This document shows, piece after piece, positions 14,498 through 29,400 of a stretch of DNA of 64,000 nt; within the stretch, counting starts at the first letter, position 1, and the number at the start of each line of letters is the position of its first letter. This DNA is from Hydractinia symbiolongicarpus (taxonomy: Eukaryota; Cnidaria; Hydrozoa; Anthoathecata; Hydractiniidae). The position numbers were made by a program, and so were the translations under genes. The stretch is taken from positions 15,750,001 through 15,814,000 of the forward strand of contig NC_079878.1 in NCBI RefSeq assembly GCF_029227915.1, in the 5' to 3' direction. The notes under the pieces are model-generated. The model saw nothing but the letters and a program-made list of their open reading frames with translations, was not told the DNA's origin and did not search any database.

Positions 14498-17400
14498 GTA
14501 GGGTAAAATTCAAGGTTTGGGAGTTAGGAGCACTCATCACTGATAACAATTTAAAGTCAAAGTATGTAAAAAAAAAAATAAAAAAAAATGGACATATTTT
14601 CTGTTCCCCACCCTTAACATGAAATGGTTTCCCTTTTCTTGAATTATCAAACCGTTAAAGCAAGCAGACAAAGTGAAACATGCTACTACGCAACGAATTT
14701 ATAGAGAAAGTATTACTGCTATTGTTTGAAGTGTACAACTTTATAAAATTACAAACAATAGTTTAGTAGCTAAAACTAACTGTTATTTATTTGCAAAGTT
14801 TCTGTTGACATTAAGCTATAGCACGGTTGAGACCATATGTAAACAAAAGCTATCAACGAAATATTACATGAATGGAAGGTGTTAAATTCTAACGGAGCTC
14901 TTTTTTTAAATACCTTTGAAACGTTACCACAGCAAAGACGGAGTTAATTTTGCATACTATTGAAATTAATGTCAATTAATTGCCAATTTAAAAAATGGTG
15001 TAATGGCATATTGAAGAGAGAAAAAGAATTAGTGCATTGTAGCCAAAAAGTATTTAAAAAATAAAATTTTCCACGTAGAGGAATTTTCTTGTTTTGGCGA
15101 TTTTAAAGGAGGTTTTGTCACATTCGATTATACAGCAGTGTTTTTCATACCAGGGTATAGAGAAATAGGCAAGTCAGTTCGCTTTTTTGAGTGTGATAGA
15201 ATTTCTTTCTGAAGACATGTTTGTCACTTACAGCGTTGAAAACATGAAGACCTTTTTTCTAGGATGAAGGAGAATGGCCCTGCATATCGGCGTTTCAACC
15301 TTCTGACATCAAAGCCGTTACAAGAAGAGATGTGTCAAATGATAGTGGTATTCATGAAATGACAGAAGAAAAAAGGCGATCTGTGAAAAGAATCGAGTAA
15401 GATTTATTATCCCTTTTCACTCACAGAATCATTGTTTTTGAATAACATTTTATAAGAATGTTTTCGTTTGTTGCTTAGACTCAAATTAATTCTTAGACTC
15501 AAATCTTAGGATAATGTCGAACTCTAAGCCTGCCGCTATTAAATCATAAAAGCACTTTTTCAAAAGTTTTAAGGTTTGTTAGCAATTTTCATTCATTCAT
15601 GTTTAGATTCATCATTAAAGAGTTAGTCCAAACAGAAAAAGCTTACGTGGACGACCTTAAATGTTGCATTGACGTAAGTTTTTTGCGCATACTATGTTGC
15701 TCAGTGACTAAATTCGATTTTACATGGACTCTTGTACCACCGAACAATTTTAGTACAGGATGTTTTATGTATATTTTATGTTTTTACAGCAATTTTATTT
15801 TTAGAACATGCCTTCGAACTTCCAATCTTGGGCTTTATTTTTTTACTAACAGATCATCTAACGTTTTCATCGTTTTTTTTAGAATTTTCTAACTCCAATG
15901 TACAATAATCCCGACCTTCCGCAAGCGTTAGTTGGACGCGAAGATGTTATTTTTGGAAATATCGAGTTGATCTACCAGTTTCACAGCGAGTAAGTATCTC
16001 TTAAGCATCAGAAGCTTTTTTTATTCCATATCATTCTTACTTTTTTTGTGATTTCATTTTGTGCGTCTTTTTTCCAAGTAAAAGTTTTCCGTTTTTCGTC
16101 GCCATTTTAGGCCAGTTAAAGTTATCAGTATTCTTAGACCACTCGACAACCTGTTTTTGCTATTGCTCGTGGTTTCAATTTCAACTGCGATATCTGAAAT
16201 AAGCTGACAAGTAACTTAATTAAATGGCGTTGTTTCGTAGCTTGTACAAATCTCGTTTTCATTATTTTAGTGTATTTTTCCGGGAATTGTCGAAATACGA
16301 AAATGCTGCTGAAAACGTCGGCCAATGTTTTACGGACTGGGTACAAATATTTTATCCGTTATTTGTTTATTTATTTGTTTTGTTAGATTCTTCATCTAAG
16401 TAAGTCTACTTTTTATTTCGTTTTTCTAATTACTGAGCTTTATGTTATTCGGTTTTATTCAGGCGGAGAAATTTCACATGTACGTCGAATTTTGCGCCAA
16501 CAAACCAGATTCAAACACACTGTTGATCGAACACGGAGAAAACTTTTTCGAAGATTTACAATTAAAAAAGAATCTTGGACTCTCTATCGCAGCGTATTTA
16601 ATCAAACCTGTGCAAAGGATAACGAAATATCAACTCCTCCTAAAGGTACGACTTCTTAGTTTTTATATTTCTTGATCTGCCAGCCTGTCTTAATGTAAAA
16701 GCAATGTGATAGTGAAAACGAAAGAAATTAACAACTGGTAATAAATTAGAAATGCAAACGTTATTTTTGTTGTTGTTGCTTAATGGGAGCGTTTTTTCAG
16801 GAATGCAGAAAAAGGTCAGTATGTTTAAGAAGGAAAATAAAACACGGCGAATTTACTACCTATTTACTACCAATTGAGCTTTTTATTTCCACCTATGTTC
16901 AAGTAAGTTTGTGATACACAATGGATAGATCAAGGGGAAATACTTCGTATGACTTATTCTGATGGTAAGAAGGAATGAAATTCGCAAAACTTAGTCAGCG
17001 AGAGTGCTTTAGTTCTCGCTCGTCGAAAAACCGATAGTAAAAGCTGACAATAATTTGATAAAACAACTGATATGCCCTGGGTTGTCTAAAAAGATTAGTG
17101 ACGACCTCGGGTAACCGTATGTGTCATCTTTTATAACTGTATGTTTTTAATATTAGGATTTGTTGTCTTGTTGCGATGATGCAAACAACACTCTTCAGGT
17201 AAATTGTTAATTAATTTAATCAACCAATTAAATTCGTTTAATTATTGGTTTACACAAATTCATGCTGAAATAAAGTTTACCCAAACTCGATCCTTCTCTT
17301 CTCTTATCAACTAAAAAGTTGTTTAAGAAAAAACGTGTTGTTTTCTTTGTTGTTTGTTTATTATTTTTTTTGTTCTTTTTATGAAACAAAGAACTTAACT

Positions 17401-20400
17401 GAGAACTGGATATTCTTATTTTTTTACCAGCATTTACCAGCAACAGTTTTTTCACACCTTGGTGATTTCATTTTCTTATTTTCTGTTTTAAAATTTCAAT
17501 CCTGGTGTTTCTCTTTTATTAAAAATCGTGAAAGCCATGCAACTTGACAACTGTTTGTATAAATCACTGTTAGGCGTGTTGCAAGTGATTTGAGGATCAG
17601 TTGTTTTTATTGAATGAGCTCAGTGTAACGGGACACCAATTGTCGTCGTTGTAACTAATTCAAATATTGACGTTGTAAAAAGATTTCGAAAAGAAAAAAA
17701 AAATTTAAAAAAAAGAAGCTTCGTATAAACAACGTAGTAATATAGTACATGGCAAAGAAATTTTTTTCTTGACTATAGAAAATCTTATTGGGTCTTATTA
17801 AGGATGTTTCGTAATCGAAAGCAGTCGTTTGCTGATTTGCGGACTTTGCGAAAACGCTTTCGAAAGGTGACTATTAGAAGAGTACAACTGACATCACTGC
17901 GAAGTGTGTGAAAAGTAGTCTGAAGCGTAGTATGTAAAAACTCTCTATTTCTTTAGGCTGGATTGGACGTGATGTTGGACGTCCCACGAAGAGCTAACGA
18001 TGCCATGTATTTGTGTTTAATCAGAGGATTTAACGTATTTTTTTTAGTTTTAAGTTTATTGATTTACTTGCATCTGTGCTCCATTGTCTGTAATGGCTTA
18101 CGCCTGAGACTATATTTCTTCGTTTAACATCAAAGGACGTTGTAGTATTTATAGGTGTTACAAATTAATTTATTTTCCTCTTTGAGCATACCTGTTTCGA
18201 AAGTTTAACCTTTCTTCTATCTTTTAATTTTGATGACATTAATATAATCGATATGTCGACCTTGTTATTATGACGTGTTGTGACGACTTTATGTTGATAT
18301 TATGTCGTTGTTTTGGTAACGTGCTTAGTAAACTGTGTGTTAAATACATAATTAGAATTAATTAACTGTTTATGTAATAATTAAAAACATCGAACGCTTA
18401 ATATGGAGATATAATTTGTTTGCATAAGATAAATTTCGTTTTGTATGTCTAATCACATACCATGTGTTGGAATGGAGATACACGTATGTGTGTAAAGTGT
18501 TTGTGGGATTACCGTGTTATCCGTATTGACGCGAGAATATTTTGTGACATACTAACAACTTATGATGATTTTTAATCTCTTAAACTTTTCATTTTAACCA
18601 GAAAACGAAAAAAAAAGAAAAGATATTCTCCCAATGTACCCTTTTTTATATTTTGCGGATATATTAGTCCAGTTGCCAAGATCCACTAATGAAATAGGTC
18701 CTTTACGTCCAAAATTTTTTATCCCTTGATATTTTTATTTACTATAGGAGGGAAGTCTTGAGGCCCTTGGAAAGATTTTGCTTCAAGATTCATTCACAGT
18801 TTGGGATACGAAACACATCTTAAAGAAGGGAAAAGAACGACACGTGTTTCTGTTCGAACAAGCTGTCCTTCTTTGCAAAGAAGTTAAAGACATTGACGGG
18901 AAATGCATGTTCGAGTACAAGTATAAACTAAAGACCAGCGAGATGGGAATCACGGAACATATTGCTGAGGATAAATGTAAGTTCGCCATATGGACTGGTG
19001 CGCCGCCGTTTACGGAAGAGAAACGTGTTATAAAGGTATGTATGAGTCCAATCAAAAATGTTTTTACTTACATATATCCGGTTTTTTAATATTGTTTTAT
19101 GTGTTTGTTCGCAGGCTAACTCAGAGGAAGTAAAACAGATGTGGGTGAGAGAAGTACGCGAGTTGACGCAACAATTTCAGTTCGGATTAATCACAGCACA
19201 AAGTATGTTTCAAACTGTGTTTGTTTCTGTCACATGCTGGCTTGTTGTGTTTCCCTGTTTAATTATCTCCTTACTTGCTGTAATTCTAGCTTCGTTCTAC
19301 CCTTCATCTCCAAGACGAAAAGGTGGACGCAAATGCACAAGTCAGGCTGACCTCAGCATGACGTCAGAGTAAGATATTTGTTTTTAATATAGCATACTTT
19401 CTGGTCTTGTTTTTATACCCTCAATATTTTCATCTGGTTTCGTGTGTATCGCTGTAAAGAAACATGCAAGTGTTACGGACATGTTTGATGTTCTCAACTT
19501 TCTGTTACTGACACAACTTTCCCTGTGACAACTTACAATGTATAGTGTGAACATTCTCGAGTGAGGAGAAACATACTTATGAACGCTTTCGCTTCTTTTA
19601 GTTCAAGTTTTCTAAACGATCGCCAATCTGTAGACTACGAGACAGCTACAGTTTGTAGTCGTGTAAGTATATATGTTTATTTATTTTTGTTCATATTTTT
19701 TTTTTTTTTTTTGGTTTATTTATTCACCCATCTATTCTTCCACATAGTTATCATGAGCTGTCTCCCCGACGCTTATTAAAAATATGTCAACAATTTGTAA
19801 ATAGCTTTTAGATGAACCCTCATAACGTTAATAATCTTCGCTTATTTTAATTCATAGCGGAAAAATCTGTTTTCTATTTAAGACGTTTAATTTTAATAAA
19901 ATCTTCGTATGCAGAGAATTCTTGTTTGCGGATTTGTATTGATATATCAAATATCTACAAAATGTTCTTGTTGATAATACAGAAATGTATAGTTATTTAA
20001 AATGTGTTTATAATGTTAGCTTGTGACGTTTCAAATGGTATATAAAGCATGATAATAATTTTCTCATTTTGACTCGTAATGACTTTAAAATGCGGATTAA
20101 CCACTTCTATTATGTCGCGATATTAACGTAGTTAGTGTTCCTAATCATGCATAAGGCGGAGATTTGAATCGATTGGACGTAGCGCGTTTGTTTAGTTGTG
20201 GTTTACGTTCAAATTAAAAAGTGTGGCGAGTTAAAACATGACTTTCCGCGATGTTGCCAAAACCCAGTGCGATTTAATCGGCTGCTACCCGTCACCGTTT
20301 CGACTGCGAAGGTCGAAATCGTTACGAGTACGAAGGGTGACACAAACGGTAATATTTTCTCCAGTGCATCGAATTATTAGGAGTTATAATTTCGGTGTGT

Positions 20401-23400
20401 AGTCGCATGATATTTTTTTCTTATTTAGACATCGTTCGATAACTATCCCCGTGACGGTTACGTCGTCACTGAAAATTACACGTCGAAAGGTGCGAATGAG
20501 TTGTCTTTGACGAAAGGCCAATGTGTTGAAGTGTTAAGCCGCCCTCCTGGTAGTCGTAGTTGGCGGGTCCGTGTTTTAGATGGATTAGAACAAGACATGG
20601 AGGGACTCGTTCCTCATTTGATGCTTCGTAAAATTGAGGATTCTCCGCTGCGAGGGAAACGTTTGTCAGTGGAAACGCTGAACAGTCAAAGCAGCGAAGG
20701 TGAATATTTGTTTATATATGAAATCGAAAGTTTTTTTTTAATTTTAGTATTCTTTACTCTGTTTAAAATATGTTTTAAATGTAGATTCTTTCCAAACTGA
20801 AAGTCCAAAAGGTTCGACTCATTCCGTGTCAGGAAGAACGTCACCAAAATCACGTCGTCGTGCGAAATCGGTGAATTTATCTAGCACACTAAAGTACGCT
20901 TAACTGTTTATGTTTTACTATTTTCCTTCTGAATGTGTTCTTTTATATTAATTACTGCTTCAATAGCTCTCGCGTAGGAGATTTTCTGCTTAACTTAATT
21001 ACGCATGCATTGCGGTGCTCTCACCCATCAATTTTTTCAATGTTAACTGTTTTTCAATGTGTTTCGTTTTTCCGATTAGAATGAAAACTTGGTCACGTGG
21101 CACTGCAAGAAAATACGGAACGTTGCAAAAACCTCCACTACCTACTACACCTATCAGATCTAAAGGCATCTCCGGTGGAGGGTCTAGAAAATTACAGGTG
21201 TGTGATCTGATTCATTTTATTGTTTAGTGTTTCTTTGGGTTTTGTATAATGCAAATTAAACTTGTTTTATTAGGCTCTTCTTGGGGCTCCTGAGAGCGAC
21301 ATCGATCTGTTGATCAGACCTAGCGATGGCAAATACGCGACGCTCGGTCGATCTGCTTCGAAAAATACGGAAAGAGTAAAATTTTTGACGTCTTTTGAAC
21401 CTGAAGATGCCGGTTTTCAAGAAGGTGATTTAGACTCCGACCCAGACTCAATTAGCGATTCTAGCGACGCGTTGAATGGAAGCACGAAAGACATTGACGT
21501 CGAGGGTCGATCGCTCACGAAAAGAATGTAAGTTACTCGCGACATTTCACTCGAAAACTATTTTTCATTTACTATCTTACGTGTAAAGTGATGTAATGGA
21601 GTAGCGGTCCCTATTACAGTGTACATGTTTTTTTTTTTAAATTCTAAAAGTTTAGTCATTATTCTTATTTCCCTATTAACAATATATCTATTGTTATTCT
21701 TATAAAAAAGGGTGTGTTTGATTTTGATAAAAGATTCTTTTGTATTTTAGGGAGGTGTTGAATGAATTAATACAATCAGAGACTGAGTATATCCGAGATT
21801 TGGAGATTCTAGTTCATGTAAGTTATGTTAAGATTTTATAATTCTTTTGCTGTTCGTCACTCCACGTTAAGGGAGATTTTCATGAAGCGAATTGAACGGC
21901 GAATTCGATGGTGAATTCCCTTTTTAATTTCCACGACAAAATAAACTAGACGTCAAATTCATTGTTTACATTGGTTAACCCCCTTCTGATTGGTCTAAAA
22001 CTAGCAGCAAAGCCTTTAGCCGCGAAAAAGTAGGAACTGTTTAAACTTTTCAGCGAAGCGAATATTTCGATGCAAAATCATAACAAACAAAACTGCGCAT
22101 GCTCAGATACAATTCGCCGTCGAATTCGCCGTTCAATTCGCTTCGTGAAAACCCCCCTTGAGAAGCAAGCAATAAGTGATCATTTATTTTTTCAACTTAG
22201 ACTTACCTTCCAAGCATGATCAAAAGTGATCTTCCAACTGATTTGAAGTCAAAAGAGAAAGTTATTTTCGGAAACTTACCAAATCTCTTAACCTTTCACA
22301 AAAACAGTCTGCTCAAAGACCTGCAGAAATGCATCAATTCGCCAGAAAAGCTTGGCTCTGTCTTCCTAAAAGCTGTAAGTATCTTAGCCAGTCAGCTATT
22401 AAGAAGTAGAATTGCTGTCGGATGAATCTATCAACATACTTGTTTGCCTACAGGAGAAGAAATTTGAATTGTACATTCATTATTGTGCTAACAAACCCAG
22501 ATCGGCAGCGTTAATTGATGGCTTTTTGGGAACGTTCTTCAACGAGTTTTCAAACACTATGCAACCTAAGATCGATATCAGCGAATACTTGATGAAGCCT
22601 GTACAGCGGATCATGAAGTACCACGCGATGTTGAAAGATTTTATGAAGTATTCAGCCAGAGCTGGATTGAAAGTGGATCAATTGACAGTAAGTTCTTTCC
22701 GCAATTTAGCTTAATGTTCAAAATAAATTTTTCTTCGAATGAAGTTAATGTTCCAATTAGCAATGCTGTTTTACTTGCTAATTATTCGTGAAATACGTGA
22801 TGTATTTCTATTTTTAGAAAGCAATACACGTAATGCAGGTGATTCCCAAAAAAGCTGATGATGTCATGAATGTTGGCTTACTTGAAGGATTCACTGTAAG
22901 TAAAAACTTAAACAATAGGAGTTCATTTTTTTAAAAAAGTGAAATTAACAAAGTCATGCTTTCATGTTGCAGGGTAACTTGAATAATCAAGGCAAACTTC
23001 TCGTTCAAGACTCCCTGTATGTCGGCAATGCAAAAACGCAAGAACCACCAGTGGACAGAAGAGTCTTTCTCTTTGAGAAGCTTTTGATATTTAGTGAACC
23101 ATTCGAACGAAAATCAAGTTTAACTTTTCTCATATTCAGACACAGTGTCCAGGTGTGTGCCACACTTTATTTGCACATTTTTTTTGCGTATGAACGACGG
23201 ATTTGGCTCAATGTAGCCAACGTCTTTATTTAGACGCACACGATGGGTTTGACAGCTAACTATGACGATGACCCTTGCAAATTTGCAGTTTGGAGTAAAC
23301 GCGACAGCGGAAGTTCGGAAATCTACGTCATGACTGCCCGTTCAGCTCCACTTAAGAAAACCTGGATTGATGCTATTCACCGGATTATCGAAGATCAGTA

Positions 23401-26400
23401 CGAAGAAGCCAAAGGTACATCATTTTGTTAACTTGTAAATAATCTGTTTTGTCTGCTTGGGTGTCATTTTATCATGATTTTTTACCATGTCCTGATCACG
23501 TGCGTTTTTGCGGACGAGGTTTTGAAAGATGTCTTTTCCATCATTGAGAGAGAAAGAAAAAATCTTGCAATTCCACGAATTTTTTTACATACGATATAAA
23601 TAGGATAAGAAAACATCTTCCAAAACGTCGCGCGTCAAACTACCCTGTGTAATAAAACAGAGAAGTCTATTAAGAGTGACTGATTTCTTAAATGATTATT
23701 TAAAAAAAATTGAGCAATCAGATGATCATCCTAATTTTTTAATAAAGATAATGCTATACTCGATCCATTCTAAATAAGCGTCTTTTTTGCCTACCTTGTG
23801 TTTCTGTTACTCATGTTATAAACAATGTGTCGTTCATTGACGGTGACGTCTTAAAATTACGACTGTTGTTAAAGTAACTACAGCCGTGTGAATTATTTCT
23901 ATCCTTAAAATAACAATATACTAACAATTACTTAACATTGTTTTCTTCGTGTATAGAAACCAGGTTGGTTTCACATTACTGTAGCTCGTAATCATAATAC
24001 TAACTAACACTAACCATAGTAAACACCCGGTTTCTTTAGACTTGCCGGACGATATTAGACAATTATTATTGGAATATGAAGAAGGTTCGATATGTTTTAA
24101 TTCGTAATATAATTAAATAAATTAAATATAACCAACTTAAAATAATCTTCTAATAGTACTAATGATATTTATTATAATCTTAATAACTGACATAACTACT
24201 AACAGCTGCCATTTTAAATGTTAGTGTTTACAAAAATAACGTGGTCTTCTACCCAGTTCCTTTGATTTTTTTTATACTTCACGTTTGTTTTGTGGCGCAA
24301 CCCTGGTCACACTTCCTAACTAATAACAACATGCTATCTTGCATCCTAATCAATGACGCGTGTGTTTAATTTTTTAGCTTATGGCACGTATCATGTAGCG
24401 CATAGGTGAGTTGAATTTTTGTACACTTCAGTAATAATATTTCAAAGGTAGTTACTATCGATTCGATCTTATCGCCTAACGTGATTATGATGCATAGACG
24501 TTTTTGCTAATTGTTCTCTGACGCGCACGAATGAATAAATAAACAAATTACTACAGGCCATGCCGTGTCATATTTAAGGTCTGCGCAGGAGTGCCATGTT
24601 TTGATGTTTTGTTTTGTTTTATTAACTTTTACTGGGTTAAAATCTAATCTAACGAATGGTGTTTCAGGCTTTATTAGTCATACACGCAGACCACAGAAGT
24701 CACGTGATATGTTTTTATTGTAGTGACCAGTCTTCCGATGGCGTATCAAATGTACTTGCGAATGGAAACTCTACAGTCGATAGCATGGTAAGTCTAAACT
24801 ATAATAACATGTATAGATGATTTAAATATCATAAGTTAAAACACCGGAACCGAAACGAAAGAAAACACTACTCTATGATTGAAGGGATAGTTATTGGTTT
24901 TCATGTAAGTAAAATACCGTTTTTTTGGTATGTTTCATTTCCAGTTATTTTAGTTATTCCAGACTATCTGTTTACTTGCTAGACACATGACATTTGATAT
25001 ATTTTGCCAGCAGTAACGCACACAGTTGTGCATGTTTTTGGTACAGCCCGTCCATTTTTACCGGTGGCATAACTATTAGCCTATTGAAAATATGTCTTGT
25101 ATATAAGAATGTGATTTTAGACTAATATCGAAACTGCCTCATTATCGTTTTTTGGTGCTGCCTTAAATTGCTATTGTTTATTTGTGATTTGAATTATAAA
25201 GAAGGAACTTAAAGCTATTTCTTATTACATCGTTCATTCATTTATTCATTTATTCATTTTTTTTATTTTCTAGGGTCAAATCACACCAGCGAATCAGTCG
25301 TTAGATCCAATGTTAAAACACGTGAAACTTATTCCATTAGACCAGGCGAAATCTTTAGAAGATTTAACTAAACAGACATTTCCTTTGGTAAATAAGAAGT
25401 AAATAAATAAACAAAATGCGTGTTGACGACATTAGATTTCCTCGATATGTTGTCATAAAAATTAGCTTATTATTTCTATTGATGTTTTTTATTTATAGTA
25501 GATTTTTTAGTTTATCGAATTGTTTTGTATTCTATTATAGCGGGAAAGCTATACTGTGACAGAAAACTATAACACACAAATGTTGGACCATATGTCGGTG
25601 CAAAAAGGCGACATCGTGTTTCGGCTTCATCGGGAAAAGAAGAGTTCGCAGTTTTTTTTGATGAAGAGTGCATCAAAAGAAAACTCTGGCTTGGTACCGT
25701 CAAAAATTTTGAAAAAGTCAAGCGATATTAAAAATAACGATGAAAAATCCGATTCGAAATTACGTCGCACGTCTAGTTTCGGGTAAAATCTTCTTCTTCA
25801 GTTTACTTTTTTATAAAAAACACGATGGGACACGCTGAGATTAGGTGCTTTTAACTGCTGACTGCTATTAATTTTTTTTTTTTTTTTTTTGATTTTAATA
25901 ACTTTCTATTTACATTTATTTAAATTCTATCTTTATTGTCTTTCTCTTTCGTAGCAACAACGAGAAATCGAAAAAAGATCGTTCGAAACGTTCCAAAACA
26001 ATGACCATAAAGTAAGTTTTACGCTTCGTTGTTCTGTAAACGTAATGTATGGCGACTAAGGACTGCCATCCAAAAAAATAATTGAAAAAATAATTTATGT
26101 CTTAATTCCAAATCGAAAATAATAAAAATAATTTATTGTTTTTAAATAAACTAAATAAAAAAAAATATCGCGCCGGCCGAGGACTGGCAAAATGTTGCTC
26201 CGAGCAATGGAATTTAAATTATCTATTATTGCGCGCTAATACATGACAACAACTTGAAGAAACATAGCGAAACGAGGTTGTGAGCATGCTTGGGAAAGGT
26301 TTGCTGCTGGAGTTAAAAGAGATTAAAACGTGGTAGTGTGGGAATAGATAATGGAAAGCAGCATGATATTGGTTCATTAATACTAAAAAATCAATAAATG

Positions 26401-29400
26401 GCTGTCCAGCAACTCGAAAGCGAACCGTCTGGCAAGGCCAAAAAATACGAAAGGGCAGGCCCTCAAGAATTTTTTACCATTTCACTACAATGAAGTTACG
26501 ATTAATAATATCAAAGAAGCCTGCCTGAAACACTATAAGGATAGCCTAATTCCTGGTATGATGTGTTACGTATTGGCCGGGGAAATCTTCTCCATCTTGC
26601 TCCAAAATAACACATCTTCCAAATTTTAAAGTGATACATGTTAGATTCATAAAGGATGACATGTACCATAGACATTCAAGTGGATATAACTCATTAATGA
26701 ACGATAGTCGCATTCTGGAGAGATCAGCTTTTAAAACTACATCGGCAGCTCGAAAAAAATGAGTATAGTAGTAGTACCAAGACTGTATCGTCCGTTAATC
26801 CTAAAAGTATTTCTGTTTCAACAATGTGGAGAATGGATAGAGTTATTACCACTGCAGAGAAGCCAGGTAAACTAGTTGAACTTTACGAATTTAATATACA
26901 TAAAATGGCCTGGGAATGTCCAAAATCTATTGAATTTTTATTGAAGAGACTGCATTCGCACAAGGTGGTTTTCGCTCCGTTTTTAAGGTAACCACTGCAG
27001 AAAAGATGTTGTGAAGTACTTTTTAGACAGTAATATTATAAGTACCAAAATATGGACAATTTAAATCAACAATTACAAGTTAAAGAAACACCTGAAACTC
27101 TTGCCCGCCGTGCTGTACAAATGCATACACTTGCTAAAAATATCACAGAGCAATTGCAGCTAAAGATATTAGATTACAGAGAACTGAAACTGTCCTTCGG
27201 TGAATCATTCAAGTATAATAGGGCTATTTTGGGGAGACAAATAGAAACAAATAAATATGTTATGATTGAAGAGTATATTGATGGTTCGTTCTCAAAGTAT
27301 ATTAATAATGATGGTACCATCATCTGAGACGCATCAGTGACGCATCCAACTGATCAAGATATTTTTTTATTTGGAATGGGAAATCTTTCTTTTATGGCAT
27401 GTCAAAAATTTTTTGAAGAGCATACATGCAATATTTACTGCAGATATTTGAATATTGAGGAATTTAGACCATAAAGTTTTGAATTTTTATAATATATGAC
27501 TTCACACTTTTTTTACATAATCTTCTATTTATGCATTAGATTTTAAAGTTAAATATAACTGTACAAACGTATCAGATGTAATCAAAACAGGACGGACAAT
27601 TCCTTCATATTTTTCACGGAGTTCTTCAGTGATATAATCGTCTCCTGTTTCAAGCACACACCAGAAAGTTCAGCCGATCTTTTCAGTTCATCTTCAGATA
27701 GTTTGAAATCTGAAACAGTCAAATTGGTAACAAGTACTACTGTAGCATTAGAAACTTTTGCGAGCAGAAATTACTGACATTTATAAAAAATTTCATCCTA
27801 AAGCGTACTACAGCTATCTTTTGTTTTTATTATGTTAAACATTTTTAAGTTGTTATGGTGTTAGGGTATTGCTCAGACAATAATCAAACATTTTTAAAAA
27901 ATTCTCGACTTTCATAACATACCACAATTTTTAAGTCCGTACTTCTCGGGAAAGGAGTATATATAACATTTACTGAAATTATAGCATAATGAATCAAATT
28001 TGTTTACAAACAACAAATAACTTCACCTGGTTAGAAGTCGAAGGTCCATATAGTACAGAATCAACAGGATCTTCTAAATCATCATCATCTTGTCTTAGAT
28101 AGGCTTGCAAGGTTGCCATGGTGCCAGTTTCTGCTCCATGATCCATTCGCAAGTAGGCAGGAAGGGTACGTCTTTCGTATAGGTATTCTAGGTACCATTT
28201 TCCAATAAACAGCGGATTAAAATTTGTTGTCCAAACCTGAAGCCACAATATTTTACGACTGCATGTGTCTATGCATCCATAAACAGCTAATGGAAACGTT
28301 GAGTTCTGGTAGCCCATGAGCCTGTCATGCCCATCGACAGAAAGCACCCAATTTGGACCCTTAAAAGTGAAGTGGTTCGTTATTTTTCTTTTTTTTAAGC
28401 CAAGTTGTCGGTTTTCTAAAAGCTCCGGATCAGTATCGTACATCATTTACGTTCTGTCGTGTGGTATTTTTATTTCGTATTTCTGCCCCAATTTAAGGTT
28501 CATAGCTCTGTAGCCTAAAAGTTTTCCAGGTCCTTTCATCTCTTTGCCAATTATTTTTTGAACATGAGATACCGTCACATCTGTGGCTGTATAATAGATC
28601 TCAAAATATCTCAGCCTTCTATCTAAAGTTCTTAGACTCCATAAATAGTATGGGTAATCACGAGTTACGAAATCAAAAACTTCTCTACGTTGTAATCCTT
28701 GAGAAACATACTGCACAAGATCATTTTTCAAGGCTCCATCGTCTTGCCATGTTCCGCTGAAAGCCGCCATATTTGTTCATGCATTTTTTCAAACCAAACT
28801 TATGGCCATTAGTCTAAACAACATTTTGGCAGCTCTCGGCCAAGGCAAAAATTTAAATTCAATTTAATGCGATTTTAAAATATGAATTAGAGTTCCGTGG
28901 TCAAAAAATGATCCGAATTCAATTTAAAAAGATTTGAATTCAAGTTAAAATACGATTTGTTTTTAATTTGAAATTAAATTTAACTTCGTTTCAATTTTAA
29001 TTTTAAATTTATATTTGAGGTATAGTAATAATATTCATAGTAATGCGAATTTAAAATAGCAACATCAAGTTTTATTGCTTCGATAAGAGAGACTCTATGG
29101 AGACTTTGCGAGAGCGTTTAATTTCTTTTGACTCTTCGCTTTACACAAAACATATACTTCGCTTTACACAAAACATATGGGATTATAACTTGTGTTTTTA
29201 CAAGCCATGTGCTTCCACAATACTTTTCTCGAGTCTTCAACACTGAAGTACTGTTATTTACATGAATTAGATATGAACAATATAGCCGACATCACCTGTT
29301 CAAATATAAGTATGAAAGTAATATAAGATTTCTTTGTTTAAAAAGTTTGCTTCTTCCCAGCGTAATGAATAAATTCATGCCAGTTTAATATTGAAGTTAG

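Larger units (their letters stand above)
26175..28841. mobile_element. Decayed TIR element with integrase and alpha-kinase-like genes
   Basis: Imperfect terminal inverted repeats of 22 bp (left GGCCGAGGACTGGCAAAATG, 26175-26196; right 28820-28841 on the minus strand; 19 of 22 match) bracket two convergent broken genes: an alpha-kinase-like pseudogene on + and an integrase-core gene on -. A further partial terminus-like string (ggcgactaaggactgcca) at 26051-26068 suggests the true left end may be farther out or that ends are duplicated. It sits in the phase-2 Trio intron before the Ig exon. Superfamily is not settled: an integrase-type DDE enzyme with TIRs would fit IS3EU- or Ginger-like elements, but this is inference. 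Confidence 0.6.
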
